Below, one piece after another: positions 35,230-46,993 of a DNA stretch of 64,000 nucleotides. A program made the position numbers and the translations under genes. The notes below the pieces were generated by a model. The model had not been told where the DNA came from, did no database searches, and saw only the letters and a list, made by a program, of their open reading frames with translations. Numbering within the stretch: position 1 is the first letter of the stretch; every line of letters begins with the position of its first letter. Source of the stretch: Stratiolaelaps scimitus (taxonomy: Eukaryota; Arthropoda; Arachnida; Mesostigmata; Laelapidae); contig JABWDB010000034.1 of the NCBI GenBank assembly GCA_019614645.1, forward strand, positions 1,798,001 through 1,862,000, in the 5' to 3' direction.

Positions 35230-36020
35230 TATTCCGCAACGAGGTGCACAGGTAGGCCTTCCCGGGAACGGGCAAGAAAATGATGGCGAGATACAAGCGC
35301 ACGCCGAATCGGCAACACGGCCCTTCGCGACCACATCCCCGAAACAGCGCCGGTAGCAATAACTCAATCCGATATTGTTGGGGCGTCACCCGACTGGAAG
35401 CTTGAAGATTGGCACTACACGATAATCTTGTTGATGAGTGGCGATGATACACCGTCGATCGCTGGAGCTGGCAGCATAATCACGCGGCGATCTTCTCCGC
35501 TCATGACGTCCGCCAGCGCTCAACGTCTATGATGTGTTGGACTCTGTCAAAAGCTGAACTGAGGGGACGTGGCTTACTGGAATACTACGATTGCTATTAT
35601 CTGAGCTACTCAGGATTCTGGAGCGACTCTCCGAGCGGGTTTTGTCTCGACCTGACCGTGCGGCGCGGATTTCGACGGGTCGGCAGATAGCCGGCTAGAA
35701 TCTACGAATCTGAAATGTTATCAGGTGGCCGAGCTAGCTAGCTCGATTGCTCGCTGGCTTCTGTTCATTATGATTATTATCGTAATTATTAAACAAAGAA
35801 CACTGATGTTTTTCAGCATCGCCGTTCCATGTAAAGGGGTACATTAGATAAGATTGTAACACTATGAGAACCTTTAGGTAATCATGTTAAGTTGAGATGT
35901 TTAACAAAAGTGGGTTATAGTAGTGTTGACCCGCAAATATAATAGCTTTAAATTAACTCGTGTGAACGAATGATCGTGGAGCTCCTACGACACTATGACC
36001 CTTGATCGTGATGTTTGTCA
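35230..36020. other. gene-free stretch
   Basis: I see no supported gene and only short frames. Confidence 0.5.
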
Positions 36021-36025
36021 GTTCG

Positions 36026-36044
36026 ATATATATATATATATATA
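36026..36044. repeat. (TA)n microsatellite
   Basis: An alternating TA tract of 19 bp. Confidence 0.95.
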
Positions 36045-36471
36045 AAACCAGTACATGCCGCCCTAAGAGACGCGTCCATATGAACTGGAGATTCGATCCA
36101 TACGCTTCTGAAATCCGCAGGGCAGTTGTTTCTATATGAATCCATATTGAGTTTGAGTTCGAACGCAAGAAGATGTGGTAAATGTTTTGATAAATCGCTT
36201 TTTTCTTCCATAGCTCAATTCATAGGAAACCCTCGCCCATGTCAGCCGCTAATGTTGGCGCAATGTAAAATTTCGCAAGGCAAAATATTCGCCGAGAAAC
36301 TATAGGGCGGTAAATTATCAGCAGGCTGGACAGAGCCTGCTTCGACTGTGAGAGATCGTTGAGTAAAATCGCAGATTAGAAGAAGCAGGTTAGCTTCTTG
36401 ACAAGAGGAGCTCCTATATTAGTTACTAACCGATTCTATATTAGCTATTATTGTATATTAGTTAGTTATTA

Positions 36472-36496
36472 TTGTTATTATTATTATTATTATTAT
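36472..36496. repeat. (ATT)n microsatellite
   Basis: An ATT triplet run of about 25 bp. Confidence 0.9.
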
Positions 36497-36723
36497 CACG
36501 ACGAACAAGAATACAGTATGAGCCATTTGTTTACAAATCCCACCCTTTTCCACAGGTGCCGCAATAGGAGTCAGTGTGCGCGCCTTGATCTCTGTGAAAC
36601 ATTCTCAAACTCAAAACGATATCAACAACAATTTTCGCTGGCTGGTAGCCGCCCTGACGCCGCTCGATCTTGCGGATACTCCCTTCTCGCTTCTGTTCCC
36701 CAGAAGCTGCCAGTGGTTGCACT

Positions 36724-36726
<3 letters not shown>

Positions 36727-36754
<28 letters not shown>
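36727..36754. repeat. (TA)n microsatellite
   Basis: An alternating TA tract of 28 bp. Confidence 0.97.
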
Positions 36755-37019
36755 TTCGCGGCAAATCGTCGACTCAGATTCCCGCTACAACTTCATCGTA
36801 TGACTTCTCCTATCACCTAAAAGCCGGCCATGTCCCAGCCGTCGTTCAGGCTCACCCGAGCTGAGTGTAGCCTGCCGCGAGACCCGCGCCGGTGCGCCCG
36901 ACGCACGAAACACGGACAAAGCACCAAAGCCAAACAGAAACAAATGGTTTCGCACCCGAAGCGTAATTCTAGCATGTTTGCTGCCGTACGAAGATTTGCA
37001 ATTTGCAATGATTAATACG

Positions 37020-39600
37020 CCACCATCATGGCCGGCTCAACTTAGCTAGGCAGTTTCTTCCACTTAACTTGGCTAGGCTCTGGGGGAGTTCCTCTGGCGT
37101 TTTATCCGGCAGAGCTGGGAGCACGGTGAAGCATATGGTGCACCCGGGATGATTTGTAATAGAAGAAGTTGTCGGGAAATGGCAGCCACAGCCAGAATAA
37201 CAACAACAGCAGCAACAATGAGAATTGATGGAAAAAGCTTGTGTGATTTTCATTGTTTTTCTTGGCTCATCGTCACTCGGGTGGGTCGAGTCACGTGCAA
37301 TTCCTCTGCTATAACATTGCCAAGGAGCAAATTTGAGCTGAACGTTGAAGATGCCGGCGTCTTTGTTTACGCACACACTCTCACACAGAGAGATAATGAA
37401 TGTTAGATTGGGATTCGCGTTTAATTTATCATATATGCTTAGCAGAATTAGCAGAGGAGGCGTTAACGTTAAGCTAAGTGCTGCACGAATTGATAAGACG
37501 GCGGCGCGAAGAGCGTTTAGAATGCATACAAAAACAGAGCCTACCTTGAACGGAACAGTTTATAAACAAATCTTTTACAGCTATCATATTCCAATCTAGA
37601 TGATCCAGTTTCAACGCAATTTACGTAGCAAGGCATATATCTCTGGTCTAAAACGTGGCCATCTGTTCGAGACACACAGCCGCAATTAATTCCAATTTGT
37701 TGCAACGTACCACACATATCAGAAGCTATCGCGATCATTAACTCAAACGGCATGCCGGCTTCAGGCCGTCTACAGGATCTTCAGCAGAGATCTTCAACGG
37801 TGAAGAAGGCGCCTTTGTCAAAGGGTCGGAGTCGCTTTGCGAAAACGCTCCTCAACCCTCGCAACTATACATATGTTTGACGCTCTTCATATCATTGACC
37901 CCTCTACACAGGAGGGTTGACGACGACGCGAAGAACATTTCACTTACCACCATAAATTGAAGACATGCTGCGTCTCGATGTTTAAGCATTTCTATCAAAG
38001 CTAACCTATCCAATATTGTTCAAGGATCAACAACACCTTGAAACGTTCATAGGGCCTACCACGGAACCTGTTGAACCTATTGCCGGGGAAATACAACGAC
38101 AACGTTGAAGCTACGGAGTCAGGTTGTCGTGCGTAGCCTGGTTGCATAAATAAGACTGCGCAATATCTTTCCTAGCAGACAATCCGCTATGAGACACGTC
38201 TGCCTTTATAACCGCTTCATCCCTAACCGTGAACGGGGTTTCGGCTCTACGAGCACGTATAATGACGGGGCCAGCTCACGCGCGGCACCCAAGGCAACGT
38301 TGCGAAAAAACGCCAAAGGGGAACCTGTGAGGATTTCGCATGAACAAGTGGCCGTCAGTTGGCCGTTCCGCAAAAATACGATTGAGATATCTAGATATCT
38401 AGGTAGATTGTCCGATAGATGGCCGGTAGATAAGAAGGTCATTTGCAGCAGTCCTGTTTCCTTTGCCATGGACTGACGAATCGACCGTTGTCGCTTTCTG
38501 GACCGGCGCGCGTCCCCGGGAAGGTGGCTCGTCATCCATCGTCAAAACCAGACCGCAGTTAACTACAAATCTAATGTAAATGTTCCCCACGCCGGCAAAC
38601 GTATGAGTTGAAGAACAATAGACTCTGTCGACTGCTCCCTCCACCGTTCTCCACTACGTTGTGTGGCGCCTGTATAATTGTGGCTGCTTCAATTCAAAAC
38701 AGGGACAAGTTATCGAACAGAAAAGTGAACACATCGCTTGAACGCGTCAGCGATGATGCAGATGACCACCGCCGCCGCCGCCGCCGCTTGCTTTTCAATG
38801 TTCGAAACACGTTGTTGCAATTGGATGAACCAGGGTTCTTGACAGCAAAGCTGTATTGCCACAAAGCTCGAATTTCTGTCGGCTCGACGGACTCACCACA
38901 ACGGAGATGGTTTCAATGGATATTCTATGCGAGAAATTCGTGTACACGTCTGTACACTATCACTCACCGAATTGTCTCTGTATTGCTGTTGTGTATGGCG
39001 CGTGCTATGTTGTGCAATACTAAGGCACGGCATATCTAAGTTGCTGCTATTTCTACCCGCAGTGCCTCTTCGTTCTTGCAGACTAAGAAGTTCAATAGAT
39101 TGTATTTATTTTTTGCTGAGCGAGCATCTTAACTCTTGTGTGATCGATAATCTCGAGGGTGACCAACCCCGTAATATATTTCGACCTATCATAAAGGACA
39201 TTGATTATTTTCAACAGCAAACCCCGATAGCTATGACAGTTGCTCCGTTCGAGCTCCGCCTTCGCAGGCTGTGGCTACTCATCTCTCTCCATTTCTGACA
39301 CAGTGGCCTAAGACTGACATTCTCCCAAAAGATGATACGAATTATCTCGTAGGCATGGACGCACGTTGTGCGAGTGGAGTTTGCTATTTATAAATGATCT
39401 GCAAAGATCAAAGCGAACGTTCAAACGAAACCAGAGTTGGTATTAGACGCAAGACATTTTCCTTGCGACATTATCGATCTCTACGCCCCCATAGCGCATT
39501 GTCCCGCAATCAGCATGAATGTATTTATACGGATAAATAGTTATATAGCAGTACTAGAAGCGATCGGCGCATCAGAGCCCCGTGCCAGAGCTGGGCGGTG
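37020..39600. other. gene-free stretch
   Basis: I see no supported gene. A consensus-like minus-strand donor (GGTG/GTAAGT, near 37948) follows an ATG and six codons. A short tandem palindrome (agatatct twice) lies near 38386-38402. CCG triplets lie near 38768-38790. Confidence 0.45.
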
Positions 39601-39762
39601 GCTTCGATAGATAACACCTAGATATCACTCCTCGTAACCATCGTCTTACTGCGGGTCCCTTCAGCGCAGTCGACCCGAGGCCCGCGCGCATCGTCCTCAG
39701 CCAGTCTAACCGCACCCGATGGACATTGGTAAAGGCAGACCATGTTTACTCCCATATCTTTA

Positions 39763-39795
39763 TCAATATATATATCTTTATATATATATATATAT
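39763..39795. repeat. interrupted (TA)n tract
   Basis: Two TA blocks separated by CTTTA. Confidence 0.9.
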
Positions 39796-40527
39796 TTTTT
39801 CCGCTGCAATCATTCGTCCCGTCCTGCTACCGCTGAGATCAATTTACCGCCATCTGCGTCACCTCAAGCCGCAGCCATATTCGCCTGCACCCCCTCCCCC
39901 GCCCCCCCGGTGCAGGTTCGGCTCGATGCGTCGCGCCCTCTCGATTCTCGTTTGCTGCCAAACCCGGGCACCGCATGAGCAATCGCTCCCGAACGGTTGA
40001 TTCCAAACGGAAGAGTCCACAGGTGGCAACTGTGTCCTGGCGTGACCACCGTCAGCTCTCAGTAGCCTCCTTTTGCTAGAAAGCTGTGTCCAGCTGTCGT
40101 TGTAGTGGTCAGCCGGTTGTCTTGTAGTGCGTTTGTTCTCCCGTTGGCTCTGACAGACACTGGTAGCCTACTGGCGGCACGAACGGCCGCTGCACGCGAA
40201 CGCCGTCCCACTCCATCGAAAGAGACATCTACCGAACGGCTAAGCCGTGGCAGGAAGCTTCAAAGATGCCTCCGGTGCCGGTCCGGGCCCGGGTCGAAAG
40301 GGCCGCCAGGACGCCATGGCTACAGCTGACTGGGTAGTTGCTCGCAGCGAGCTGTGCCGCCGCGCCACAGTCGCGCAGTGGACGCGACTGAGTGTCCCTG
40401 TTTTTTGGTGGCTATATTTTCAGCGAAAAAAAAAAATTACGATGAGGATCTATTCCATCTTCTAAAGCTGTCCCGCCTCAACTAACACTAGTTGAGCGGT
40501 TAGCGGATACCGCCAGCGCGATGCGCA

Positions 40528-40872
40528 ATGAGTAACTGTGCTAGTGAGTTGACGGCGGGGTATCGCCACGCAGATATTGTCGTCCAAAGACGCCGCCATC
40601 ATATCGGCAATTGCCACCAGGTGCTTGCCTTGTCTGTTGTTGACGCCCGGCGCGTTGCTACCCTTGCTGCTGCTGTCGTCGTCGTCGTTCTGGAAGATGC
40701 GCACAGGTGCGTCTACGCGCGAACGGTGATCTTAGGAGCAGAGGAGCATTGCTGGCGATTCGAGGCGATGTTGACATCGATACGCGGCCACAATATTATT
40801 TCGCTAGGAGCGAAAACAGAAGAAAAGGAAAAAAAAAAAACGCCAAGGCGCCAAGCCGACTATGATAGGTGA
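40528..40872 (+). CDS. candidate exon ending at a strong donor, unknown
   Basis: A 114-codon ATG-started frame runs to a very good splice donor (GATAG/GTGAGT, exon end about 40869). An internal Val/Ala run comes from GTC repeats, and the end is Lys/Glu-rich. A second frame over the last 130 bp is also open. An acceptor-like tract (ttggctctgacag) lies near 40154, but no continuous frame links the two. The donor is the best evidence. Confidence 0.15.
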   Translation: MSNCASELTAGYRHADIVVQRRRHHIGNCHQVLALSVVDARRVATLAAAVVVVVLEDAHRCVYARTVILGAEEHCWRFEAMLTSIRGHNIISLGAKTEEKEKKKTPRRQADYDR

Positions 40873-41232
40873 GTCCACCGTGCGCTTCAGCACCTCTGAA
40901 TTGACGGACACATTTCTCGGTAACAGCTTAAAGTCGTTCGGCTTCTGTAGCCAGATGAAGACCGAAGCCAGTCTCGGGTTGGCGCCGATGGTGGGAGACT
41001 TCGGGGGGGGGGAAATCACTGGTCGGAGATAGCGACCACCCCATAGTGATCATTTTCACTTGAACATGTGCCAGCAATATGATGCGATGCGCTTGCAGCC
41101 TGAAGCAGATACCCCGATGAACATCCCCCCGGTGGTGACAGACCACGCCTCAGTCGTTTTGCAAAGGGTGTAGAAACTCGTCGCGTGCTAAATCTTACAG
41201 CCGTCATCCATCGTGTAGCGATCTGACGGGAA

Positions 41233-41246
41233 CCCCCCCCCCCCCC
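41233..41246. repeat. poly(C) run
   Basis: A 14-base C run. A plus-strand donor-like site (CTCAG/GTGAGC) follows at about 41263. Confidence 0.9.
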
Positions 41247-41476
41247 GCCGCGCCAGCTCAGGTGAGCCCCCGCCACGACGTGGAATACGCGGGGGCCAAT
41301 TGATATCGTTGGCGTGAGAGGGGAGGCGTCAGCCGAGGGAAAATGCCCAGCACACCTCAATGCAGGGAAGAATGTGCTGACACGCACCCGATACTTTGCG
41401 ATATTGATGGATGATGCGGAGTGAGTTGAGTCGAAATCACCACTGCTTCTGTGACTTCTGCCTCCGTTCTGCGCTA

Positions 41477-41516
41477 CTATATATATATATATATATATAT
41501 ATATCTATATATATAT
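41477..41516. repeat. interrupted (TA)n tract
   Basis: A TA tract of about 28 bp, one C, then a second short TA block. Confidence 0.95.
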
Positions 41517-41953
41517 GGTATATGGTGGAGGATATTTCGAAAAAAACTAGACCGCACTAATGACCACATTCGATATGAGCAGTATTTCCTGTATTTGTAT
41601 GATGTGCCGAGTGATCATCATGCTATTGTTGCTATTGTTGAAATCGACAACTTCTTAGGTCCTATAGTTGATTTCTGGGTATCAACCCGTCATTATCCTA
41701 TTGATTTGTGGCTCTGGTAATAACGCATACGGGCAACGGGGACCCCAGCTGCAACTATTTTATATCGGGTCTGGTAGAAGCTGCCTGCCGAGTTCACTAA
41801 AATGACCAAGATTATAAATATTTACTTCAACTATCTGGAATTTTATCAAAATTTAGATATATCACAGCCAATGAGTCGACCAATGAGCGCTCGAGAAGCA
41901 ACCGCAAACAACGATCGGTGCTGGGGTCCAAATCGAAAAACTGAAATTGTATG

Positions 41954-42007
41954 AGCTCAAAATTCAGCCAGCCTTTTGAGGTCCAGAATTCAGCTCAAAA
42001 TTCAGCC
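41954..42007. repeat. 16-bp direct repeat, 38-bp period
   Basis: The sequence agctcaaaattcagcc occurs at 41954-41969 and again at 41992-42007. The surroundings (41.5-42.6 kb) hold only short AT-rich frames. Confidence 0.9.
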
Positions 42008-42571
42008 CCGTCTAGATTCAGGGGCCTAACCGCTGGGACAGTCTGAACCGAGCTTTCCGGTTCCTGATATCATGACAACGCTACAACCCGACCTGTATTT
42101 TTACCTTCACTCCGTAGTGGCAGTCATCGCTAATTACAGTAAGTATCACCAGTTGCCGAAGCAATTAGCGATATTTACGGACTTCGCAGACGGTTCTAGT
42201 TCTAGATTTGCCCTTCAAATATTCGTTCTATCCGGGCCGTACTTGTGTGAAATATCGAGCGATCATTCTTCTCTTAGGCGGTCCCAACTCCGTAGTGTCA
42301 AATGAAAATCGAATCGTTTGGCTCAGTTACCTCATTAGCCACAAGTCGCTAATAAGGCAAACGTGAACACATCGCATGCGGTAATTCGGGCCGAACGATG
42401 CGGGTTGGTCCACTTCATTGTACTCCTCGAATTGCCCTCATTATCTAAAGGGGATAGCTAGTAGGATATCCGGTCGGCTCGTAGCCATCACTGCGCAAGT
42501 GAAGAGACAACCCCTTGGTGGGCAGGCATAAGAAGTTAGGACTTGTATATTCCCATGTTACCTCGGCAGAC

Positions 42572-42588
42572 AGAGAGAGAGAGAGAGG
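42572..42588. repeat. (GA)n microsatellite
   Basis: An alternating AG tract of 17 bp. Confidence 0.9.
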
Positions 42589-43260
42589 AATCTAACTCTA
42601 TCGCTAAGCCTTACTCAAGAAACTCTATGAGGAGTGTCCACACGTAGAACGTCTTCGAGTGACCTTTATTCTATCCGGTGAACGACGCGGACGGCATTCT
42701 AAGTATTTTCTTAGACACTGAAGAGCGCGACCACACCACTTCAGAACGATTGATCGGGCGAGCATATCTGCCTCGCCCTGTATCTTCATTTTCATCTGTC
42801 TTCGCCTGCCTTCGTCGTGTGATAAATTGTCGTCATTTCCATTGCGGTGTAATCCTCGCAGTGCGTATCCCTGCCGACTCGAACAGGCAAGCAGCACAAG
42901 ATGAACTACCTGGTTTCGCTGGAGACGAGATGTCATCGATGATCTTCCAAGCGTGGCAAATCCGCTGGGCTTCAGCGGGTCCGGCGGATTGGGCGATTAT
43001 GCGATTACCACTCCATCTGGCTTAGGCCAGCGGGAAGGTGTCGTTGTCGCGTCCGCGCTTGCATCTGTGGCTTCGTGACGGACGTCACCGGCGGCAGATC
43101 GATGGTGTGTTTACGCAGCTTTCTCAATGATGATCCCGTTCCGTCAAATACAAACAGACGCTGAGGCGGGGCGTACAAGAAGAAGAAGTGCCAAGTGACG
43201 AACAACAAGATCCAATGAGAAATTGCCAATACGGAGGCGAAAGAAAGACCCTGTCAACGA

Positions 43261-43279
43261 GAGGGAGAGAGAGAGAGGG
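43261..43279. repeat. (GA)n microsatellite
   Basis: A GA tract of 19 bp with one GG interruption. Confidence 0.88.
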
Positions 43280-43609
43280 TGGAGGAAACACTGTCGAACG
43301 AAGACTAACAGACCCCGGGATCTGAGCAACGGCTGCGATCAGGATCCAGCGACATATTCGGCACCAACAATATATATATCCACAAGAGGATATAACGACG
43401 ACGATGTCGAGAGTTACTACGCGTAGAACGAACGTCGACTAGACAATTAAACATATAGATTTCCATCAATCCACCCCAGGCGCCAGACACTTTCGCAGCC
43501 GGCTAACAGTTGAACAAATCCTCATTCACTTTCATTAGGTTGCAAACGCTCACCAATAGCGGGCATATCAAGTGAGCATCAGAAAAGAAGGCCACGCTCG
43601 ACCAAGAGC

Positions 43610-43642
43610 GGGGGGGGTAGAGGGGGGTCGGGGGGTCGGGGG
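43610..43642 (+). other. G-quadruplex-like G runs
   Basis: Runs of 8, 6, 6 and 5 G with loops of two to four bases, one of the strongest quadruplex patterns in the window. Confidence 0.75.
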
Positions 43643-43692
43643 CCGGCGACGAACACAATAATGGCGCAGTCGATGCCTGTTCAGCTCTTGAG

Positions 43693-44244
43693 TTGCCATC
43701 ATCGTCGTCCGCAATGCTCAGCAAAGCAGCGCGCGCGCGCGCTGGAACCATCGCGAATTGGGACCATCGCGTCTCCGAATGCGTCCCAGCGATTTCTCTC
43801 GACGATCCAGCCCAGAATCGTCGGGTCCACACGGCGCTACTCGCTGCCTACCACAGCAGTGATAGCTGTTATTGTTGTTGTTCTCCCCTTCCCTCCCCTC
43901 GCTTCTTGTTGATTGTCGTCGTCGTCGTTGGCAAGGCAACGACGCTACACAGCAGATGGCCATCAATTAAAACACGCTCCGCAGGGTTCGCCGGTCGGAT
44001 TTCGTCGTTTCGGCCGCCGCCGCCACCGCCGCCACCGCCGCCGCCGTCGCTAGACATCGAAACCCCCCGGGAAACAAGTGGAGAAATCAGTCGTGCGGCA
44101 AAAATGAATCAGCGCTGCGCCGGCGAGAAACATGCCAAATGTACGAAGTGGCGTCTCCCGAAGGCAGACGATGACGACGACGCAAGCGAAGAAGCAGAAG
44201 ACAAAACAAAAATCGAGGATCCCCGTAAACTGGCCGGTTATTAG
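43693..44244 (+). CDS. candidate ORF, 183 codons, unknown
   Basis: A 183-codon frame opening with ATG. The N-terminal 60 residues are mixed. A short Val run comes from GTC repeats (about 74-78), followed by an 11-Pro run (about 108-118). A charged C-terminal part starts at an internal ATG with good context (caaaaATG) near 44104 and contains DDDDDASEEAED. The tail composition looks protein-like. The Pro and Val runs come from triplet repeats that also read as poly-Gly on the other strand. No domain is recognised. Confidence 0.18.
   Translation: MPSSSSAMLSKAARARAGTIANWDHRVSECVPAISLDDPAQNRRVHTALLAAYHSSDSCYCCCSPLPSPRFLLIVVVVVGKATTLHSRWPSIKTRSAGFAGRISSFRPPPPPPPPPPPSLDIETPRETSGEISRAAKMNQRCAGEKHAKCTKWRLPKADDDDDASEEAEDKTKIEDPRKLAGY
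43727..43744. repeat. (GC)n palindrome, possible Z-DNA
   Basis: An 18-bp perfect palindrome, CAG-flanked alternating GC, the longest pure CG alternation I noticed in the window. Confidence 0.9.
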
Positions 44245-44283
44245 ACAGTGTAGTATCAAATGCAGGGGGGTTGATCTAGGCTT

Positions 44284-44312
44284 GGGGCGGGGGGCGGGGG
44301 GCTGGCGGGGGG
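44284..44312 (+). other. G-quadruplex-like G runs
   Basis: Runs of 4, 6, 6 and 6 G separated by one, one and five bases. Confidence 0.75.
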
Positions 44313-44696
44313 TAGCCGGCGGTGGAGGACGCTCGTAACGGACGACGGAACAAAGTGCCACCGGATCTAAACAGATCTAAACGATATCCTTTCGGGAGCG
44401 GAACCGTCGAAAGCTTTCCTCTCCTTGGGAGGGTTTTGGCCAATCAACATTGGTGCCCCCGCCACCCCCGCCGCCCCCCCGCGCGCCGGGAGCTCTCGTC
44501 CCGATAACACCGAGTCATGCTGTGCAGGTAGCTCTATCGGTGTTGGTGAGAACACAACATACGTCTGATAGTATAGGGTGGGCTGGCAGGGGCTCGAAGA
44601 TGGAGAACTTAAGATCAACAAAAGCTTCGGGGATGAGAGAAATACATCGTGAGGATAGATAGACAACATCCGTCAAAATTACATGAAAAAAAAATA

Positions 44697-44742
44697 TTAT
44701 ATATATATATATATATATATATGTATCTATCTATCTATCTAT
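44697..44742. repeat. (TA)n followed by (TATC)n
   Basis: A TA tract (44697-44722) joined to a TATC tetranucleotide run (44724-44742). Confidence 0.95.
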
Positions 44743-45352
44743 GCGGGGGCACACAGCTTTGTTTCGTTGGTGGGGGAACGGGAAGCAGTGGCTAGAGGCC
44801 GGCGTCTTACGGCAGCAGCAGCACCAGCAAAAGTCAGAAATGGCCTAAGGCACCCAGTGACACAGTGAGATATCACTTCCGTTCAATTTTCTTTCAAATA
44901 TTCCTCGCGTGGAATTGGTGCCAGGTCTACCAGTAATTACGATGAGACTATAATACCCGTTCGTGCCACTGACTCCGATGGACGTTTCTCGAAGTCAGGA
45001 AATGGATCGCTTGGACGCCCCGTTGCAGGTGTCCTATGCGGGGCTTGATTATGTTGCCATTATTGTAGGAGTAAGCCGTAAGAAATTGAAGAGAAGCCGC
45101 TCGTCGGTGGACTGCTCCAGCGGTACACATTCTGTATTCTATCTGCTAGCAACAGGCGTCTGCACAGTAGAGTTTGAGCTAATCTATTGCGGTCCCATCG
45201 CATACTCCACCGATCAAAGGCCGATCTCTCATTCGAACGCCGAGTGTACACAAAAAGAAATGAGGAGATCCGTCCCCGCATATGTATATGCACTACCAGC
45301 ATTTGGAGAACATTTCAAAGAAAGCTGAAAGATAACCCTGCATGCAACGATT

Positions 45353-45385
45353 CTATATATGTATATATATATATATATATATATA
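45353..45385. repeat. (TA)n microsatellite
   Basis: A TA tract with one G interruption at 45361. Confidence 0.95.
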
Positions 45386-45984
45386 GATGCATGCTGTAGG
45401 ACGTTGGGAGGTACGACGTCAAAATTGGAACAAAACTTACAGAACTACCGGTGACATCAAACTGGCTGTGACAAACCGTTCGCTGAGAAAGCCACCTTCC
45501 CCACCAGCAACGACAAGCACCGCAAGTTACAGTGGTGGCTGCTGCTGCTGCCGCCGACGCCGCCGCGTCCTGATGATGCGCAGGTCTGAAGCAGCACCAC
45601 GCGCTAGGAGAAGCAGTGATGGCTGGGTGCGCGAGAAAAAAAAGAGGTTTTCGGCTATCGGTTCTTCGCCTTTATTCTTCTTTTTACGTTCCTCCTTCTC
45701 GTTTTCGTTTGCGCCTCGTCGTCTTCACCGTTGTTGTCGTTGTCGTTGTTGTTGTCTAGACTTCGATTGATGAAGCTACCGCGGCGTCGGCAGCAGCCGC
45801 GGCCCCGGCGGTTGAAGACAAACGCGAAGCTGCGACAGTGGTCCGCCCCGCCTCGGGATTTCCTGCGGGTGCTGTTCGTGGTTCTGCCCCCCCCCCCCTT
45901 CGTTGGGCTGCGCGCGCATTCAACGGCAAACCGGTAGGCACCAAGGGAGCCAACGCATACGCAGCTATTATAGATGCCCGCAAC

Positions 45985-45992
<8 letters not shown>

Positions 45993-46023
<31 letters not shown>
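45993..46023. repeat. (TA)n microsatellite
   Basis: A TA tract of 31 bp. The 407-codon minus-strand frame at 45655-46878 reads through this tract and the one at 46406, so I do not accept it as a gene. Confidence 0.97.
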
Positions 46024-46028
<5 letters not shown>

Positions 46029-46403
46029 GGAGTGTATGTGTGTGTAAGCATTTCTGGGTGACCGCGTGTGCTTGTGGACAACGGTGGTCGGACGAGGCGT
46101 CGGCCAGCGGTGGACAACTCTGTCTGATAGTTGTTTCATTCTGGCGTGAATAGCCCACCAGAGACCCGCCGCCGCCGTCGCCGCACACCGATGTCGACAG
46201 AAGACGGGAGCGTTTTAGTGCGCGCGGCGAACAGAATAACGATGCAAGATGGTGAAAACCGCACGCAAACAACAATGCTAATATGAAGGGGTCTCGTGGC
46301 GGTCCTCTTCTGGCGGGGTAGTTTACCGAACGACGACAGCGGAGGCGGCAGCAGCGAAGCGCGGGACTATGCGTTAAGAAAAATGTACAAAGGCTAAGAT
46401 ACG

Positions 46404-46405
<2 letters not shown>

Positions 46406-46434
<29 letters not shown>
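46406..46434. repeat. (TA)n microsatellite
   Basis: A TA tract of 29 bp. Confidence 0.97.
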
Positions 46435-46656
46435 GGGGAGACAGTTGGCTGCAAAGCAGACATCCATATCTAGCGACGACAAATGGAAGCGCAAAATCGT
46501 TGCCCGCTGAGCGATGCCGAGGTGGCGCTTTGGCCATCTTTCCGGCGGCGATTTCTGGTCGTCTATTTCAGCAGCGGCTGCAGCAGCGGTCCAGACGCCG
46601 GAGGAGGCGGTGGCTATTGCAAAGGCAGCGACAATGACGCCGCAGTGGGTGCTCAC

Positions 46657-46993
46657 CTGCGTTGTTGCTCGAACTGTTGCTGCTGTAGCTTCTGTCGTTG
46701 TTGCTGCTGCTGCTGCTGCCGCGGTTATTATTATTGTTGTTATTGTTGTTGTTGTTGTTGTTGTTTCTGTTGTTGTTGTTACTGCTGTTGTGCTCGTCAT
46801 CGCCGGTATCGTGGTTATTGTTGCTGTTGTTGTTGTTGTTGCGGCGTCGGCCACCGATGTTGCGACCGTCGGCGACAAAAGACCTCTCTCTCTCTCGCGG
46901 TGGAACTAACCACCGCGAAAATGTCAGCCACATACGATGATAGCGGGCGGCGAACGCCGATGGGCGATGATTGCTTGCGATGATACGCCGCAC
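46657..46993 (-). CDS. candidate minus-strand Asn/Ser-rich exon or leader
   Basis: On the minus strand a CAA/CAG/AGC tract of about 170 bp ends at a consensus-like splice donor (ACGCAG/GTGAGC, last exon base 46657). An ATG at 46993 opens a frame that reads a mixed N-terminus, then long Asn and Ser runs, and is open through the donor. The same DNA reads poly-Thr or poly-Gln in the other minus frames, so it may equally be an untranslated leader. Triplet tracts of this kind next to a donor are typical of arthropod regulatory genes, but no conserved domain follows in view. Confidence 0.22.
46675..46850 (-). repeat. CAA/CAG triplet tract (minus sense)
   Basis: The longest triplet-repeat region of the window, imperfect TTG/CTG/TTA on the plus strand. 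It produces poly-Leu, poly-Val or poly-Cys frames on plus and poly-Asn/Thr/Gln frames on minus. Confidence 0.93.

Noticed and set aside
38380..38405. Tandem agatatct palindrome
   Set aside because: It is short, low in complexity and probably incidental.
41451..41720. Plus frame after the TA tract that reads protein-like, Asp/Tyr/Ile-rich sequence
   Set aside because: It starts inside the TA repeat, has no acceptor, and its length is within chance expectation for AT-rich DNA.
44963..45328. 121-codon plus frame with ordinary composition, and comparable frames at 22237-22545, 29690-29989 and 12793-13164
   Set aside because: No domain or clear splice context. The opposite strand is usually open too, and the number of such frames fits chance.
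45655..46878. 407-codon minus-strand open frame, the longest in the window
   Set aside because: It reads through two (TA)n tracts and a long triplet tract (poly-Thr, IYIYIY). The length is explained by repeats lacking stops in that frame, not by coding selection.
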